Of a stretch of DNA of 64,000 nucleotides, positions 42,741 to 53,562 are shown piece by piece; positions within the stretch are counted from its first letter, which is position 1; the number at the start of each line of letters is the position of its first letter. Origin of the DNA: Acanthosepion pharaonis. Taxonomy: Eukaryota; Mollusca; Cephalopoda; Sepiida; Sepiidae. Position numbers and translations under genes: made by a program. The stretch is taken from positions 924,501-988,500 of the forward strand of contig CAHIKZ030000060.1 in NCBI GenBank assembly GCA_903632075.3, written 5' to 3'. The notes under the pieces are model-generated. The model saw only the letters and a program-made list of their open reading frames with translations, had not been told where the DNA came from and ran no database searches.

Positions 42741-43390
42741 ATGCAAGGCAGTAAAGTCACTAAGAAACAAGGGATTGCTGGGTGTGAAAGAATTACAAAA
42801 CAGAAACATTACGAAGGAGCGAGAATAGCAGAACAGTAATCAGGAGGACGGTATATAACGATTGACATTGCATTTAAATTTTTTCCGGAAATCATTGAGC
42901 TGCCTTCATACCTCGCACTTCTCGCCTGTGGAACACCCTTCCCAATTACAGTTTCCCTGAGAGCTATAATCTCCAACTATTCAAATGTAATGTCAATCGA
43001 CATCTTCAGTTACCTTGATCTATCCACTATCCCTCTCTTCATCCTTTCTTCTATCACTCCTGTCTGCTCTTGCTCCAAATCTTCTGCAACCCCCTGCATC
43101 CTAGTGGCTTCACGCCTTGCTCGGGGCGTAATGCTTAAAAAAAAAAAAAAGAGAGAGTTCCAGGAGCGAGAAAAGAAACTGATAGCATAGAACTTCCGGT
43201 TACATCTAACCATTTCAACTATGAATTGATGGGACCTCGCCGCCAATCTAGTACTGTGCTTATATTCATAAAATTTAGGTGCCATAGCGAAGAGTCCATC
43301 CAGATAATTAACATGAAAGTATTTATAGAAAAGGCACTGGGAAACAACTATATGGTGGTGAGAAAGTGACTGAAACCGAAACGCCGAGTC
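42741..43390 (-). mobile_element. LINE-C minus copy interrupted by a plus LINE-C 3' end
   Basis: Minus-strand LINE-C runs at about 42741-42885 and resumes at 43152-43390 (CGAGAAAAGAAACTGATAGC ... GAAACCGAAACGCC). Between them, 42886-43151 is a plus-strand LINE-C 3' end with frame LPSYLALLACGTPFPITVSL and a 3' untranslated part ending GGGCGTAATGCTT plus about 14 A. A LINE inserted, 5'-truncated, into an older antisense relative explains this. Confidence 0.7.
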
Positions 43391-43399
43391 ACGACTAAT

Positions 43400-43665
43400 A
43401 ATATTGCTGATTCATTTCAGCCGTTCTACTCTCCGGCCTTCTTCAGGTGATATACGTTGGAATTTCGAATTGAACCCTTAATTTCATACAACGGAATAGA
43501 TTGTTCTAGTTCCACGTGACATGCCTTTTTCGGATATCTAAGTTTCAGCTTCAGTTATTTCCCTTTAGTAAATCAACGCTCCAAGTTTTTATTCACCTCT
43601 GCCGTGGCGAGGTATTGAGCTCAAATCTCTTTGGGTCAGGTCACTGGATTACTTCAACCTACGCT
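43400..43665 (-). mobile_element. SINE-T minus copy
   Basis: On the minus strand: tRNA-like head (GAGCTCAATACCTCGCC near 43610), body, AATTAAGGGTTCAATTCGAA, ACCTGAAGAAGGCCGGAGAG and ACGGCTGAAATGAATC. The CTGAAGA ... GGCTGAAA motif is retained with a G-U-compatible change in the putative stem. Confidence 0.78.
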
Positions 43666-43729
43666 TTTATTCACTGGGCCCAGAAGAAGGCCGGAGCGTA
43701 CAATGTAAGCCACTAAAACACAGGGGGTT

Positions 43730-44495
43730 ATAAAGTGTGGAAGAATTAGGAAGAAGAGAACAGAGTAATCAGGAAGACAGTAGGTAGCGTTTGATATTGC
43801 ATTTAACTTTTTGAAGATTAAATTTGGCCGGAAACCGTGGAACCGGATGTGAGTTCCATAAGCGAGAAGTGCGTGAAAAGAAACTGTTAGTATAGAATTT
43901 ACGACGACATCTAGACAGCTCAACTGCAAATTATTGAGTTATCGACACCCGTCTAATACTGCGTTTAAATTTTTAAAAAAATCGAGGTACCATAGCAAAG
44001 AGCGGTATTTATTTGTGAAAATACAAAATGTGGCACAAGGCCAAAATGGGGAATAGAACGGTCTTTTTCTTTCTTAAATTTAAACTTAGCTAGCCACAGT
44101 CACTAACCTAATCATAGTACAATATTCCTAACAATAAAACAACGCATTCCTACTTACCATTCTTATTTCATCCACCATAATACCTCAATGTCTCTATGAA
44201 AAACCTACCTAGCCCCCATATGTACATAGCGTCTTTGGGGAGAGGGGAATAAAGCAACAATAGCATAGCAAAGACCTCACCCGAACATGAAAGTATTTAT
44301 AGAAAAGGCACAGAGAGGCAACCTTACAGCAGCGGGAATGTGACTGAAACCGAGCCGCCAGGTCAGGACCCATAATATTGCTGATTCTTCTTTGGATTGT
44401 ACCAAGGAGTTCAAGGTAAACAGCGGGAGCATCGGATCATATAAGGCAGCAATATTCTAAGCATGGACGAATGGTAGATTATAGATATGTAAGAT
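43730..44495 (-). mobile_element. LINE-C minus copy with a retroposed insert
   Basis: Minus-strand LINE-C C-terminus at 43730-44000 (SILTVSFHALLAYGTHIRFH, RPNLIFKKLNAISNATYCLP) resumes at about 44264 and continues to 44490 (the ATGGTAGATTxTAGAT end). A 262-bp insert at 44002-44263 splits it. Confidence 0.8.
44002..44263 (-). mobile_element. Retroposed insert with 11-bp target duplication
   Basis: CATAGCAAAGA occurs at 43991-44001 and 44264-44274. On the minus strand the insert ends with CCTTGTGCCACATTTTGTAT and ACAAATAAATACC, a 3' end also seen in the 60661-60743 insert and, in part, in the SINE at 12738. Confidence 0.82.
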
Positions 44496-44684
44496 GAATT
44501 CTGGAGATAAAAAAATGTCTCGCACGATACAAAGAGCCAAACTTCTTAGCAACAAACCCAGCAATGGATTCAATATAGTTTATTTTTCACTTTATGTTAG
44601 CTGAATAAAAAAAAATTTATTATTGAATGTGTAGAAAATTGAATTTTGGGGAAAACCTGTGTCGTTTGCAATGTAACATTTTTT

Positions 44685-44690
<6 letters not shown>

Positions 44691-44750
<60 letters not shown>
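44691..44750. repeat. (TA)n microsatellite
   Basis: Pure TA run. The next ~195 bases (44751-44944) contain AAGCGGGTTACAGTATATAG but no assigned element. Confidence 0.95.
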
Positions 44751-44754
<4 letters not shown>

Positions 44755-44944
44755 GGGTTACAGTATATAGAATTCTTGGCTAAATTTATTCATTGAAATA
44801 TACGCCCGGAAGAAAAGTGGCTAAATTTACTAAAATACGTGTTTTTGTTTAAATCTGCTTTCTTGCTTTTTTTCTTCTCGATTCATGATTGTCTTGCCGT
44901 TACTTTCTGCGGTAGACTGGTTGCCAACAAAGGCTATAAGACCC

Positions 44945-45270
44945 AGTCAATGCTGCTGTTTAACCCATATCTGTGGGGGAGAAAAGTTGGATTCCTACCT
45001 TTTTAAAGATTTTTGCGTGTAAGTGAATGTAAAGAAAACGACCGGAATTCGAACTCGACTCTCCAATTTCTCATTTTGAGTCGTTATCCAACACACCACC
45101 CGCACATCCACTACACCACCCACACATCCACCACACCACCCGTAGATCCAAGCTTCCAGCAAATGGTATTTCCAAGCGGACCCACCAAGGTACTGGCCAG
45201 TCTTAACGTTGCTTAACTTACGTGATCAGAAGAGAACAGGTGTTTCTACGGGATATGGCCGTAAATATAT
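44945..45270 (-). mobile_element. 5S-SINE, nearly full length, with internal triplication
   Basis: On the minus strand: 5S 5' part TTTACGGCCATATCCCGTAG, ACCTGTTCTCTTCTGATCAC, GTTAAGCAACGTTAAGACTG, GTACCTTGGTGGGTCCGC and GGAAGCTTGG. Then GGATGTGxGGGTGGTGT is present about three times in tandem (45096-45150) before a tRNA-like part with B box GAGTTCGAATTCCGG. The tail contains ATATGGGTTAAACAGCAG. The 5S part follows almost the entire 5S gene, the clearest 5S homology in the window. Confidence 0.9.
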
Positions 45271-46157
45271 GAACATCTGTGTATAGAGTAACGTAACGTG
45301 TTTCCAAGGTGAAAAATTCGCAGCTCCACCAAGAATGGGGATGAACTGTAACGTTTAAACATCGATACTTTTCCACTTATGTAACATGGAGTTCCGTCCA
45401 TTTGGCATATACTCTTGCAAGTTTCCATAAAAAAAAAAAAATTATTGTTGGTCATTGAAATTCTGCTATGCTATTGGTTTCACCTCTGCATAATTTTAAC
45501 ATTCCTTCTATCTCGAGTTCCTTTTACAGTTGGGAAAAAGGAAATCCTCACGTGGCGCAAAAATCTAGTGAGTAGGAGGATGACCCAGGGACTAAAAACC
45601 CTCATATTATTCTCAACAGACAGCTTTGTCAGCTCTGTGAGCAGATGCAGAAAAAGTAAACATCTTTTCAATTTTCCTCACTGTTCTTCAGTCAATGCTC
45701 CATTTAATCGGTAAAGTAACCTTCTGTGGCAACATTATACTGCATTAATTGTGGTATCAGGATGACTGTTAACATGTGTCCTTGTACAGCTGATATATGA
45801 CAAACCGCCTGCCACCGACATTGAGTTTGACAGACAAAGAATGACAATAATATAAATATAAATGGCCGTACCTTTTAAATAAGGCTGTAAAAAAAATCTG
45901 GTGCTAATATTTTGGTCACGTGTGGTACATAGTCGGTAGCTAATTAAACGCACGATACCAGTGAGTACAAAATAACCAGTTTTTATAGCGTTTTGTGAGC
46001 TTCAAAAGGTTTAAAGAATTTTGTTTTTTCAAATTTCATTTCTGATGAGTTAAAAATGTTCTTTGAAGTCACGTGCCTGAATATACGTGGTTGACTTTAG
46101 AAACGTATTTTCCTGAAATTTTTATTTTAAAAGAAATATTCTATTAACGTTAACTGA
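45271..46157. other. No recognised gene
   Basis: A block near 45605-45715 (CAGCTTTGTCAGCTCTGTGAGCAG ... CATTTAATCGG, partly) recurs diverged at 46625-46720, so it is dispersed repeat. No coding feature is recognised. Confidence 0.5.
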
Positions 46158-46515
46158 GAGTAGAACTGACTGTTAGGTCAATGAATACCGAATGTTTTCA
46201 TATAAGGAAATGGCTAATATTATCATTAGAGATGAGGAGAACAGATACTACACTTTGATTCCAACCCAATGACCAAGGAGTGAAGAAAACGTAACTCGAG
46301 TAGCACTGTCTGCTTGGTCAATGAATGCCAAATGTTTTCATATAAGGAAATGGCTAATACTACCATTAGAGATGAGGAGAACAGATACTACACTTTGATT
46401 CCAGTCTGACGGTCAAGGATTAAAGAAAAGCATAATTCGAGTAGCACTGTCTGCTTGGTCAATGAATGCCGAATGTTTTTATATAAGGAAATGGCTAATA
46501 TTACGATTGTCATTA
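46158..46515. repeat. ~140-bp tandem repeat, about 2.5 copies
   Basis: GGTCAATGAATxCCxAATGTTTTxATATAAGG recurs at about 46176, 46316 and 46457 (140-141-bp period) with GAGATGAGGAGAACAGATAC between. An isolated copy is at 63495-63560. Confidence 0.9.
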
Positions 46516-46999
46516 CAATTTCAAACACCTTTTTACGGATGAGAAACGGGGAATAGAAAAATGGACCAAGTAGGTTGGATGGTCTATGCACTCAAATCTG
46601 GAAATTCTTCAAAACAGCCATCGTTTTGACAGCTCTGTCAGCAGGAGGTTTTGTTCTGAAAAAAAAAATGAGAGCAGTCTCTCTCGCTTTTTTCTTTCAA
46701 CGCTTCCTTTAATCGGCACAGCGAATTATTTCATGCGTTAGCTGGTTAATTCTCTGATGATTGTCATTCATCAAAATATCTTCCTTATCCTCGCAAAAAA
46801 ATTGTGGACATGATTTTCCCTCTTGACTTTTCTGATGTAATCATGTTTCTTTAAAATTAACAAGTCGTTCTAAAAACATTATCACTTATTTATTTATTGG
46901 TCAAGTTAGCTCGAAAATTCATGAGTCTATCACGCCAACTATCATGGCGTTAGCTGGTCAATGTAGGTTGTTTCTGGTTGACTAACTCGTCTTGCTCCA
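46516..46999. other. No recognised feature
   Basis: Nothing beyond the dispersed block at 46625-46720. Confidence 0.5.
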
Positions 47000-47580
47000 T
47001 GGCTAGGTGTCCAGAACAGTAGATCTCTTGCGAGTTCTTGTTTTGCTCGCCATCACTGTCCTGCAAATCGCAAGTTTTACTTTATCACCAAGTCGATATC
47101 CTGCAAAAAAATTGACAGATATTGACTATCCAGATGACTTAGCTATCACTACAAACACCATTTACAATGCTACAGTTCTACATAATCTAGAAAATGCTGC
47201 CAACAATTCTAATACCTCTAAAACTGAATTCATAAGCTTCAGCCAGCAAGGCTTAATACAAACTGTCTCAGGTGAATCAATAAATTCTGTCAAATTATTT
47301 ACATACCTAGGAAACGAGATCAATTATACTGAAAAGAATGAGAAAAAATGCATGGCTAAAGACTATGCCGCCCTGAATAAAATTAATGTAATCTGGAAGT
47401 CTCATCTCTCAGCCCACGTCTAGTGGAAATTCCTTCCAGCCACTGTAGAGGCTGTTTTAATGTATAGTGCCAATGCCTGGACATTAACTTAATAGTCGCT
47501 AGATGCGAGAAAACGTTGCAGGATCAACTCAACATTTTGGCACGAATTGGGCTGACTGCTTCTGCTTATCCAAATATTCA
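47000..47580 (+). mobile_element. LINE-D reverse transcriptase fragment
   Basis: The frame starting near 47110 reads KLTDIDYPDDLAITTNTIYN, with YPDD at the catalytic YxDD box, then LENAANNSNTSKTEFISFSQ, SVKLFTYLGNEINYTEKNEK, AALNKINVIWKSHLSAHV, stop, then FLPATVEAVLMYSANAWTLT. This is the RT catalytic motif followed by the thumb/post-RT region of a family distinct from LINE-A to C (TYLGxxI, W.ALNxIxxIWKS). A stop and frameshifts make it a pseudogene. The methionine at 47007 is not meaningful. Confidence 0.87.
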
Positions 47581-48580
47581 TGGTTTATAAATCAATTGTT
47601 ATTTAATGTCTTCTTCATTCCTCTTCTTTTATTGTCCTCGCTTCTTAATATTTTTGTTATCCTTTCATTTTCAGTACCATCCTTGTGTCTTACTTGCCTT
47701 ATTGTCTTTCTTAGGGCGAACAGATTAAACAGACACATGCACGCACACAGATATAACTATATATATTAAATTAACTTGAAAAAATTTCCTTGTTTGTGTA
47801 ACGACTTGTTCTTTTCACTAATAGCGCGTGGAACCCAAACACACTTGGTAACTTTTTGTATCTTATCTAAGAAAATATCTAAGCGGTCTTTTTGGTAATT
47901 AATTATTTTCCACCCTACAACCCCTTTCCCACGAACGGAATGTTGCAAGTCTCTCCCTATTATATCGCTATTTCCATGGAAAGTGCTCAAACGAACTGTA
48001 TTCCTTAGTTCCACCTGTTCTAATCTTCGAGTATAAGACCCACCATGGCGCGCAAATTGTAAGGAATCATCCTTATTTCTTTTGTATTATATTGGTGAAA
48101 TGTAAGTTCTACTTGAGCAGATTCTTCTCACGGATCGGTGCTTTTTGGAACCAACTCACAAGAGGATGTTTTTCTGGTCACTAGAATCTTAAATTGTCCA
48201 TATCCAGGTTTAACCGTTATCTTCTCCACATATCCTCATAAACGGTGCGGTTTAGCTCTTATTCTGTAACCTTCTACCTCGAGCGGCTCTCAGGCGTTTT
48301 ACAGTGTGAACATTATTATAAAAATGTGTCTGTAGCATTATTCCATTGCTGGAACTCCCATAACATTATGAGATATAACTTCTCTTTCAGTCACTGTACT
48401 TTTGGTTGTCAAGATATTTATTCTTGAATCAACTGTATACGCTACCAATGCCGTGCAAAAAACTAAGGTGTATTAGTACATTTTACATTTGTTCTTAACT
48501 ACAGCATCTGATTAGTAGTTAGGATAATACATTCATCATTACAGCTGGGTTCCACATTATAGAAAATACTTATGACTGTG

Positions 48581-48582
<2 letters not shown>
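47581..48582. other. Dispersed repeat E copy 2 (48090-48320); otherwise nothing
   Basis: 48090-48320 matches 41230-41460 (GTAAGTTCTACTTGAGCAG, CCAGGTTTAACCGTTATC, CTCGAGCGGCTCTCAGG). The stretch 47770-48060 contains an ORF on the minus strand without a recognised domain. Confidence 0.5.

Positions 48583-48639
<57 letters not shown>
48583..48639. repeat. (TA)n microsatellite
   Basis: Pure TA run. Confidence 0.95.
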
Positions 48640-48641
<2 letters not shown>

Positions 48642-48784
48642 TGGATATTAAAGTCAACGACCAGAGTTGACAATCTGTTTTTCATACTAAAGGCAATCAA
48701 CACCTTCATATTTACATACACTCTATTCCAGATATTTAGTACATTAATCCATAAATTTAGTATACCATGAAACTATATTTTATC

Positions 48785-48786
<2 letters not shown>

Positions 48787-48850
<64 letters not shown>
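48787..48850. repeat. (TA)n microsatellite at Penelope element boundary
   Basis: TA run immediately left of the inverted terminal repeat of the Penelope-like element. Confidence 0.95.
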
Positions 48851-48851
<1 letters not shown>

Positions 48852-48856
<5 letters not shown>

Positions 48857-51268
48857 TTTAGGATATTAAAACAAAAACTTGTTAAAAATCGCTATACGAT
48901 TACAATCCTATTTCAAACGGCTTTGAAAATGATCTACTAAGCATTATTAACGATATCTCTAAAATAGGGATTATTTTCAGAGGCAATTAGATTCTAGTGT
49001 TAAAGATATTAATAGATCTAACAAAATCTTTGCCAAGTCTGAGAAATCTGCAAATTCTTATAAATTTAATCCTAAAGATTATGATACTTTAATTAAAAAA
49101 TAACTAAAAATTATAAGAAGTTCGACAGTAACACTATTAATTTAGTTGATAGAATTAACACTGTCTGTAAAAATATAACCGATAAACTTAAAATTAGCAA
49201 TAAGATTAGTAAGATCTGCACCAAAGAATCGTATGTATTAATTAAAGATCATAAACCAGACTTTGAGATCAAACTACCACGAAGATTATCAACCCTACCA
49301 GACCAGAAATTAACAGTGAATTAAAAACTTTGATGTTCACTTTGATATCGCTATGGGATTCTGTAGATTCTTCTGACCTGGTGGATTTATTTATCCGATA
49401 CAGTCTTAATGCTTAAGAGGGGGTTAACATTGATAGGTTATACAGAGATGATGGCCTTATAGTAGTAAAGAATTCTACAAGAATTAAGGTTGACATATTA
49501 AGCAAAATGATTCATAGGGATTTAAAAAGCTTAAACCTTAAGGTTAAGATAACTACTAATGTTAAACGACTTGACTTCTTGACGTTACGTTAGATCTTGT
49601 TAATGTATTCCAACCTTATATGAAAAATAATGCTAACCAAATATATATTCACCCCAATTCTAACTACTTTCCATCTGTATTCAGGCATATAACCTCATCT
49701 ATAGAATGTAGGAATAGCAAAAAGTCATGTAACAAAGATGTGTTTATAATACTGCTTTAGAAAATAGTAGTTACAAGTACGCGGAAACCAAGTATAGAAA
49801 ATACAATAATATTGATCCGAGGAAAAAGAATAGGAATAGGAAAATCATTTGGGACCCCCCCATTTAACCAAATAGTCAGTTCTAAGTTAGGCCAGAATTT
49901 CCTCCATTTAATTGATAAACATTTCCATAAAAGTAACCTTCTTAGTAAAATATTTAACAGAAACACTTAAATCTAAGTTATAGCTACACCGATAATCTCG
50001 AGATGATTATAAATATATAATAAGGCACATCTCAAGATAAATACTGTTAACAATATTAACCAATGCAATTGCAAGGATTCTAACAAATGCCCATCTCGAA
50101 ACCAATGTTTAATCAATTCTCTTGTTTATCTAAGTACTATTTCTACAATAGAGAATCCGACTGTTGAAAAATTTTATATTGGTAGTACTAAGAATTCTTT
50201 TAAAACTATGGGGTATCAACATATCTTATTCTTCACCAATAGTACTTATAAAATAGTACATCTCTTTCTAAATATTTTTTGAATTTAAAAGAAGCTAATA
50301 AAACTCCTAAGGTAAAATGGAATTTTAAAAAAAAGAAGCTAGATGTAGATCTTTAAATGAACCCTGCTGTCTATGTTTACATGACAAATTAGAAATTATC
50401 AGATTTTCTGATAAAAAACTCATTATTAAACCAAAGAAATGAATTGACTGTAAATTGTAGGCATAGCCTATATTTTACCTTACAATGTTAAACTTTGAAT
50501 ATGATAAAACTTTTTCTTATAGTAATAATCAGTAGATGAACTGTGCTGCACCTTATATGGTTTACTATTCTATTTTTAAGATTCATTTTGATTTAATATT
50601 GCTCTGTATTGATGTTTGAATATTAATATTAACATCTTATATGGATGTACAGGTGTTTAGTTATTATTATTAATATCTTACATTAATTATTTGGTATTGT
50701 TAGTATCTTATATAGATTTTCTTTATGTAACGGTTGCATATTAATTTACCAAAGTAATTCCGTATTTTTGATCTGTTTTTTTTTTTTGAATGGTTAATTT
50801 ATTTACCAGTTTCTTAAAGGAGCCTTTTATTTATCAACTATAAAATTTTATGTACGAAGCTTAACGAGCATATAACCGGTTTGCATCGTCTTAAATTACC
50901 TACCTACCCCTTCTAGTGTTTACTTATTTGGAAAGGCGAATGTCAGACTTCGATACATTTTTCGAAATAATGTAACAAATTGTATCTTTTCATAAGAAAA
51001 TTGTCTAGGATTTATATGCAGACAACTTCGTGTCATAACCTATATAAAGGAAATAAATTCCGGTGGGTTTGAATTTAGCGTAGGTCACATATAATTGGTT
51101 AATCACTTCAAAGGCCTAATTTTTAAAAATAAGTATTCTGCTTTTGAAATTAATCTTTCGCTCCATAATGGTTTGACATCGCCCTAAGGGACACATTTGT
51201 TGGGTTGAAACAGGATTGTAATCGTGTAGTGAATTTTAACATGTTTTTGTTTTAAGATCCTAAAATAA
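48852..51268 (+). mobile_element. Penelope-like retroelement with GIY-YIG domain, degenerate
   Basis: Coding blocks in order: FQRQLDSSVKDINRSNKIFA (near 48975), CTKESYVLIKDHKPDFE (49210), YRDDGLIVVKN (49440, the YxDD box), LNLKVKITTNVKRLDFLTLR (49530), IYIHPNSNYFPSVFRHITSS (49650), FLHLIDKHFHKSNLLSKIFN (49900), a Cys motif CNCKDSNKCPSRNQC (50070) and FYIGSTKNSFKTMGYQH (50172), the GIY-YIG endonuclease. The Cys motif before GIY-YIG is diagnostic of endonuclease-bearing Penelope-like elements. Frameshifts are frequent and much of the RT core between 49300 and 49430 is missing. Inverted terminal repeats lie at 48855-48916 and 51205-51266. Confidence 0.9.
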
Positions 51269-51369
51269 ATAATATTTAACTCTACTCTGTATTGAGTCCT
51301 CTTTTAAATTAAATGTTACGTGCAAGGGAATTATACTTCATTTATGTCATTTTATCTATATTACGTTCA

Positions 51370-51380
<11 letters not shown>

Positions 51381-51423
<43 letters not shown>
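51381..51423. repeat. (TA)n microsatellite
   Basis: Pure TA run about 115 bases beyond the Penelope element. Confidence 0.95.
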
Positions 51424-51427
<4 letters not shown>

Positions 51428-51514
51428 TTTTATCTATTTTGTAAAAATTACTATACATGGTTAAAAATGATTTTTTTAAAATTGTAATATGACAAAAAGC
51501 ATTTCATAATTAAA

Positions 51515-51715
51515 TTTTGCTCTCGTCAAAATATCCTCTTTTAGTCTTGATTATCGCAGCACAAATTTTGGGCATTCGTTGCAAAGTTTCATCAACTTTG
51601 ATAATTGATTTCATTCTTTTTACAATGACTTTAAGAGCTGTTTTTGATTTATTTTTCACTCTTCTGTCAAGTTCATCCCATGCTAATTCTAGGGGTAGCT
51701 TTAAACTTTTGAAAA
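51515..51715 (-). mobile_element. Tc1-type transposase C-terminal end
   Basis: The minus strand encodes PLELAWDELDRRVKNKSK, then ETLQRMPKICAAIIKTKRGY and FDESKI with a stop. This is the usual C-terminal end of Tc1-type transposases (SMPxRxxAVIxAxGGYxxY-like). The catalytic region is not found upstream. Confidence 0.75.
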
Positions 51716-51958
51716 TGTATCAGCACTGGTTTTGTAGAAACGCTAAGCTATATTTTCTCTCTTCCCATCACATTTTTGTTTTACTGTATTTTTTACCACA
51801 TCTTTTTCAGTTTTATCTCGGCTGAACACACGCACACACGTATGCAGTAAATATTTTCTACGGTTTTACTATTCGTCTTTTGCATGAAAGATCGCTAAAG
51901 GATTATCCGCGGAAAAAAGTTATTTTAAAAAAAAGAAGAACTTCTCTAGCGCCATCGT

Positions 51959-51963
<5 letters not shown>

Positions 51964-51996
<33 letters not shown>
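51964..51996. repeat. (TTTC)n microsatellite
   Basis: TTTC units continue, after the solo LTR, at 52348-52362, showing the LTR inserted within the tract. Confidence 0.95.
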
Positions 51997-51997
<1 letters not shown>

Positions 51998-52347
51998 GTT
52001 ATGATCCGGTTCCTTGTACCACGGGTGATAGTCCAAGGTAAGAACCAATAAAGAAGAACGCGAACACAGGTATGGAATCACAGATATATTACAAACAGGA
52101 ATATATACAGAGAAGTAGAAGTGTTAGTATGAACAATCAGGTTTAGTAGAGAGAACAAAGTAGTCTCGACCAGTATCACTATTCCAATGTCTTGCAGTAA
52201 TTGTATGAACGTGACTCTGTTTCGGACTGCCTCTGACTCGACTCTTGACTCGACTCGAACTACTGACTCCTTGCCTACTCCTGAGGCGCAGTATTTATTA
52301 AGTATGGAATAGTCCATTATTATTAATATGGGTAAGATCCCATAACA
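51997..52347 (-). mobile_element. Solo LTR, family 3
   Basis: Ends are TGTTATGATCC ... GATCCCATAACA, flanked by CTTTC at 51992-51996 and 52348-52352 (5-bp duplication, though the TTTC repeat makes this less stringent). On the minus strand a TTAATAAATACTG TATA-like element and a GACTCGACTCTTGACTCGAC-type repeat (shown as plus strand) are present. The orientation is inferred from these weak signals. Confidence 0.78.
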
Positions 52348-52352
52348 CTTTC

Positions 52353-52725
52353 TTTCTTTCTCATTGAAACCAAGTAGCGTCTTTGGTATGACATTCCATG
52401 CGATCAAAACGGAATAGCCCATTATTTATGAGGTACTGGCTGGAGAATTTAAAACATTTCTATCTTTATTTCTTTCCTTCATTCTTTCTTTCACTGAAAC
52501 CAAATGGCGTTTCTGATATGTCTTTTCCGTCTTTCCCTGCCATTGAAACGGAACAGTTCATTATTTATGAGTTATCAGCAGGAGAAGTTAAAAATTTCAA
52601 TCTTCCCTACTTTCTTACTTTCTTTTTCTCAACGAAATCAAGTAGCGTCTCTGGTATGTCTTTTCTGTCTTTCCACGCAATCAAAAATGAAAGGACCATT
52701 ATGTATGAGGCATTGGCAGGGCTTA
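52353..52725. repeat. ~130-140-bp tandem repeat, about 2.7 copies
   Basis: GAAACCAAGTAGCGTCTxTGGTATG recurs at about 52366, 52495 and 52634, with GGAATAGCCCATTATTTATG-type segments between and TTTC-rich linkers. Confidence 0.88.
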
Positions 52726-53315
52726 ACGTGCGTACGTACTAACTCAGGAACTAAAAGAAGGACAGACAGAGTTATAATAAGATATTATATATGAACTGAA
52801 ACTCTCAGTGTCTGTTTAGAGTAGGCAAAAGGGACAATCCATAGTGTAGGCGACTACCTGGTCAGTGTATAACACGTGATGGAAAGCGTAACATAGAGAC
52901 TTGAATGGCACACAGGAATAGTAAAAGACACTTTTCAGAAAGTGAGTAAATAATCAAAGAACTGAAAATAATATTGGAAAGCAAGACAGCAACACGCTTG
53001 ACAACTTGATTATTATGTGTGGTGCGCAATTGAGAGAGAGACCAAGAAACCTCTTTTAACACCGAAGATGAACAGAAGGCACGGATTATGGCAGTATTCA
53101 TCAATTTAAACAAAGAGACCGTCCAAAAAAGTTGTAGCATATTCTGATGTCGTGTGAAGGCCGTGGTTGAATCCATAGGTGATTTTATTGAATAAATTTA
53201 CTCTTTCGTATTTCAAGATATTTTTGTGCAAATTTAGTGTAATATATCTGTTAAAATGAGATGTCAGTGTTATTTTAATTTTTGCGTAAATTAGGCGACA
53301 ATTTTTGCATCGCAT

Positions 53316-53322
<7 letters not shown>
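52726..53322 (+). mobile_element. Possible LINE-B remnant near 52850-53010
   Basis: Plus-strand shifted frames near 52895-52990 read like GIVKDTFQKVSK and ENNIGKQDSNTLDN, recalling the IAKCAFQKLGRVL region of LINE-B. The match is weak. The rest of the interval contains no recognised feature. Confidence 0.3.
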
Positions 53323-53346
<24 letters not shown>

Positions 53347-53353
53347 GTCTGTG

Positions 53354-53425
<72 letters not shown>
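53323..53425. repeat. (TA)n microsatellites
   Basis: A short TA run, TGTCTGTGT, then a long TA run to 53425 abutting SINE-L. Confidence 0.96.
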
Positions 53426-53426
<1 letters not shown>

Positions 53427-53427
<1 letters not shown>

Positions 53428-53562
53428 TTCGCAGACATTACTGTTTCGCTGTATCACAGCTCCTCAGTGCGACTAGACACCTGAATGCCTCAAGCCAGGA
53501 TAGAAACCCAGCCAATTTGGTTATCAGTCAGAACTTCTACCACTGAGCTATCTTAATTTGGC
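53427..53562 (-). mobile_element. SINE-L, best copy
   Basis: On the minus strand: a perfect pol III A box TAGCTCAGTGG (53541-53552 region), tRNA-like AGAAGTTCTGACTGATAACC, a B-box-like GGGTTTCTATCCTGG, then a body with TCTAGTCGCACTGAGGAGC and GTGATACAGCG, ending in (TA)n. The head folds like a tRNA D-arm region; the anticodon identity is not assigned. Confidence 0.85.

Noticed and set aside
42741..43390. Twin-priming inversion of LINE-C
   Set aside because: The inverted part follows, not precedes, the poly-A tail, so nested insertion fits better.
44945..45270. 5S rRNA gene
   Set aside because: The 5S homology is diverged, runs into a tRNA-like part and a shared tail, and has sister copies with the same fusion.
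53282..53476. Ile/Tyr-repeat ORFs on both strands
   Set aside because: They are translations of the (TA)n tract. The same applies to 1659-1915, 31896-32132 and 56113-56367.
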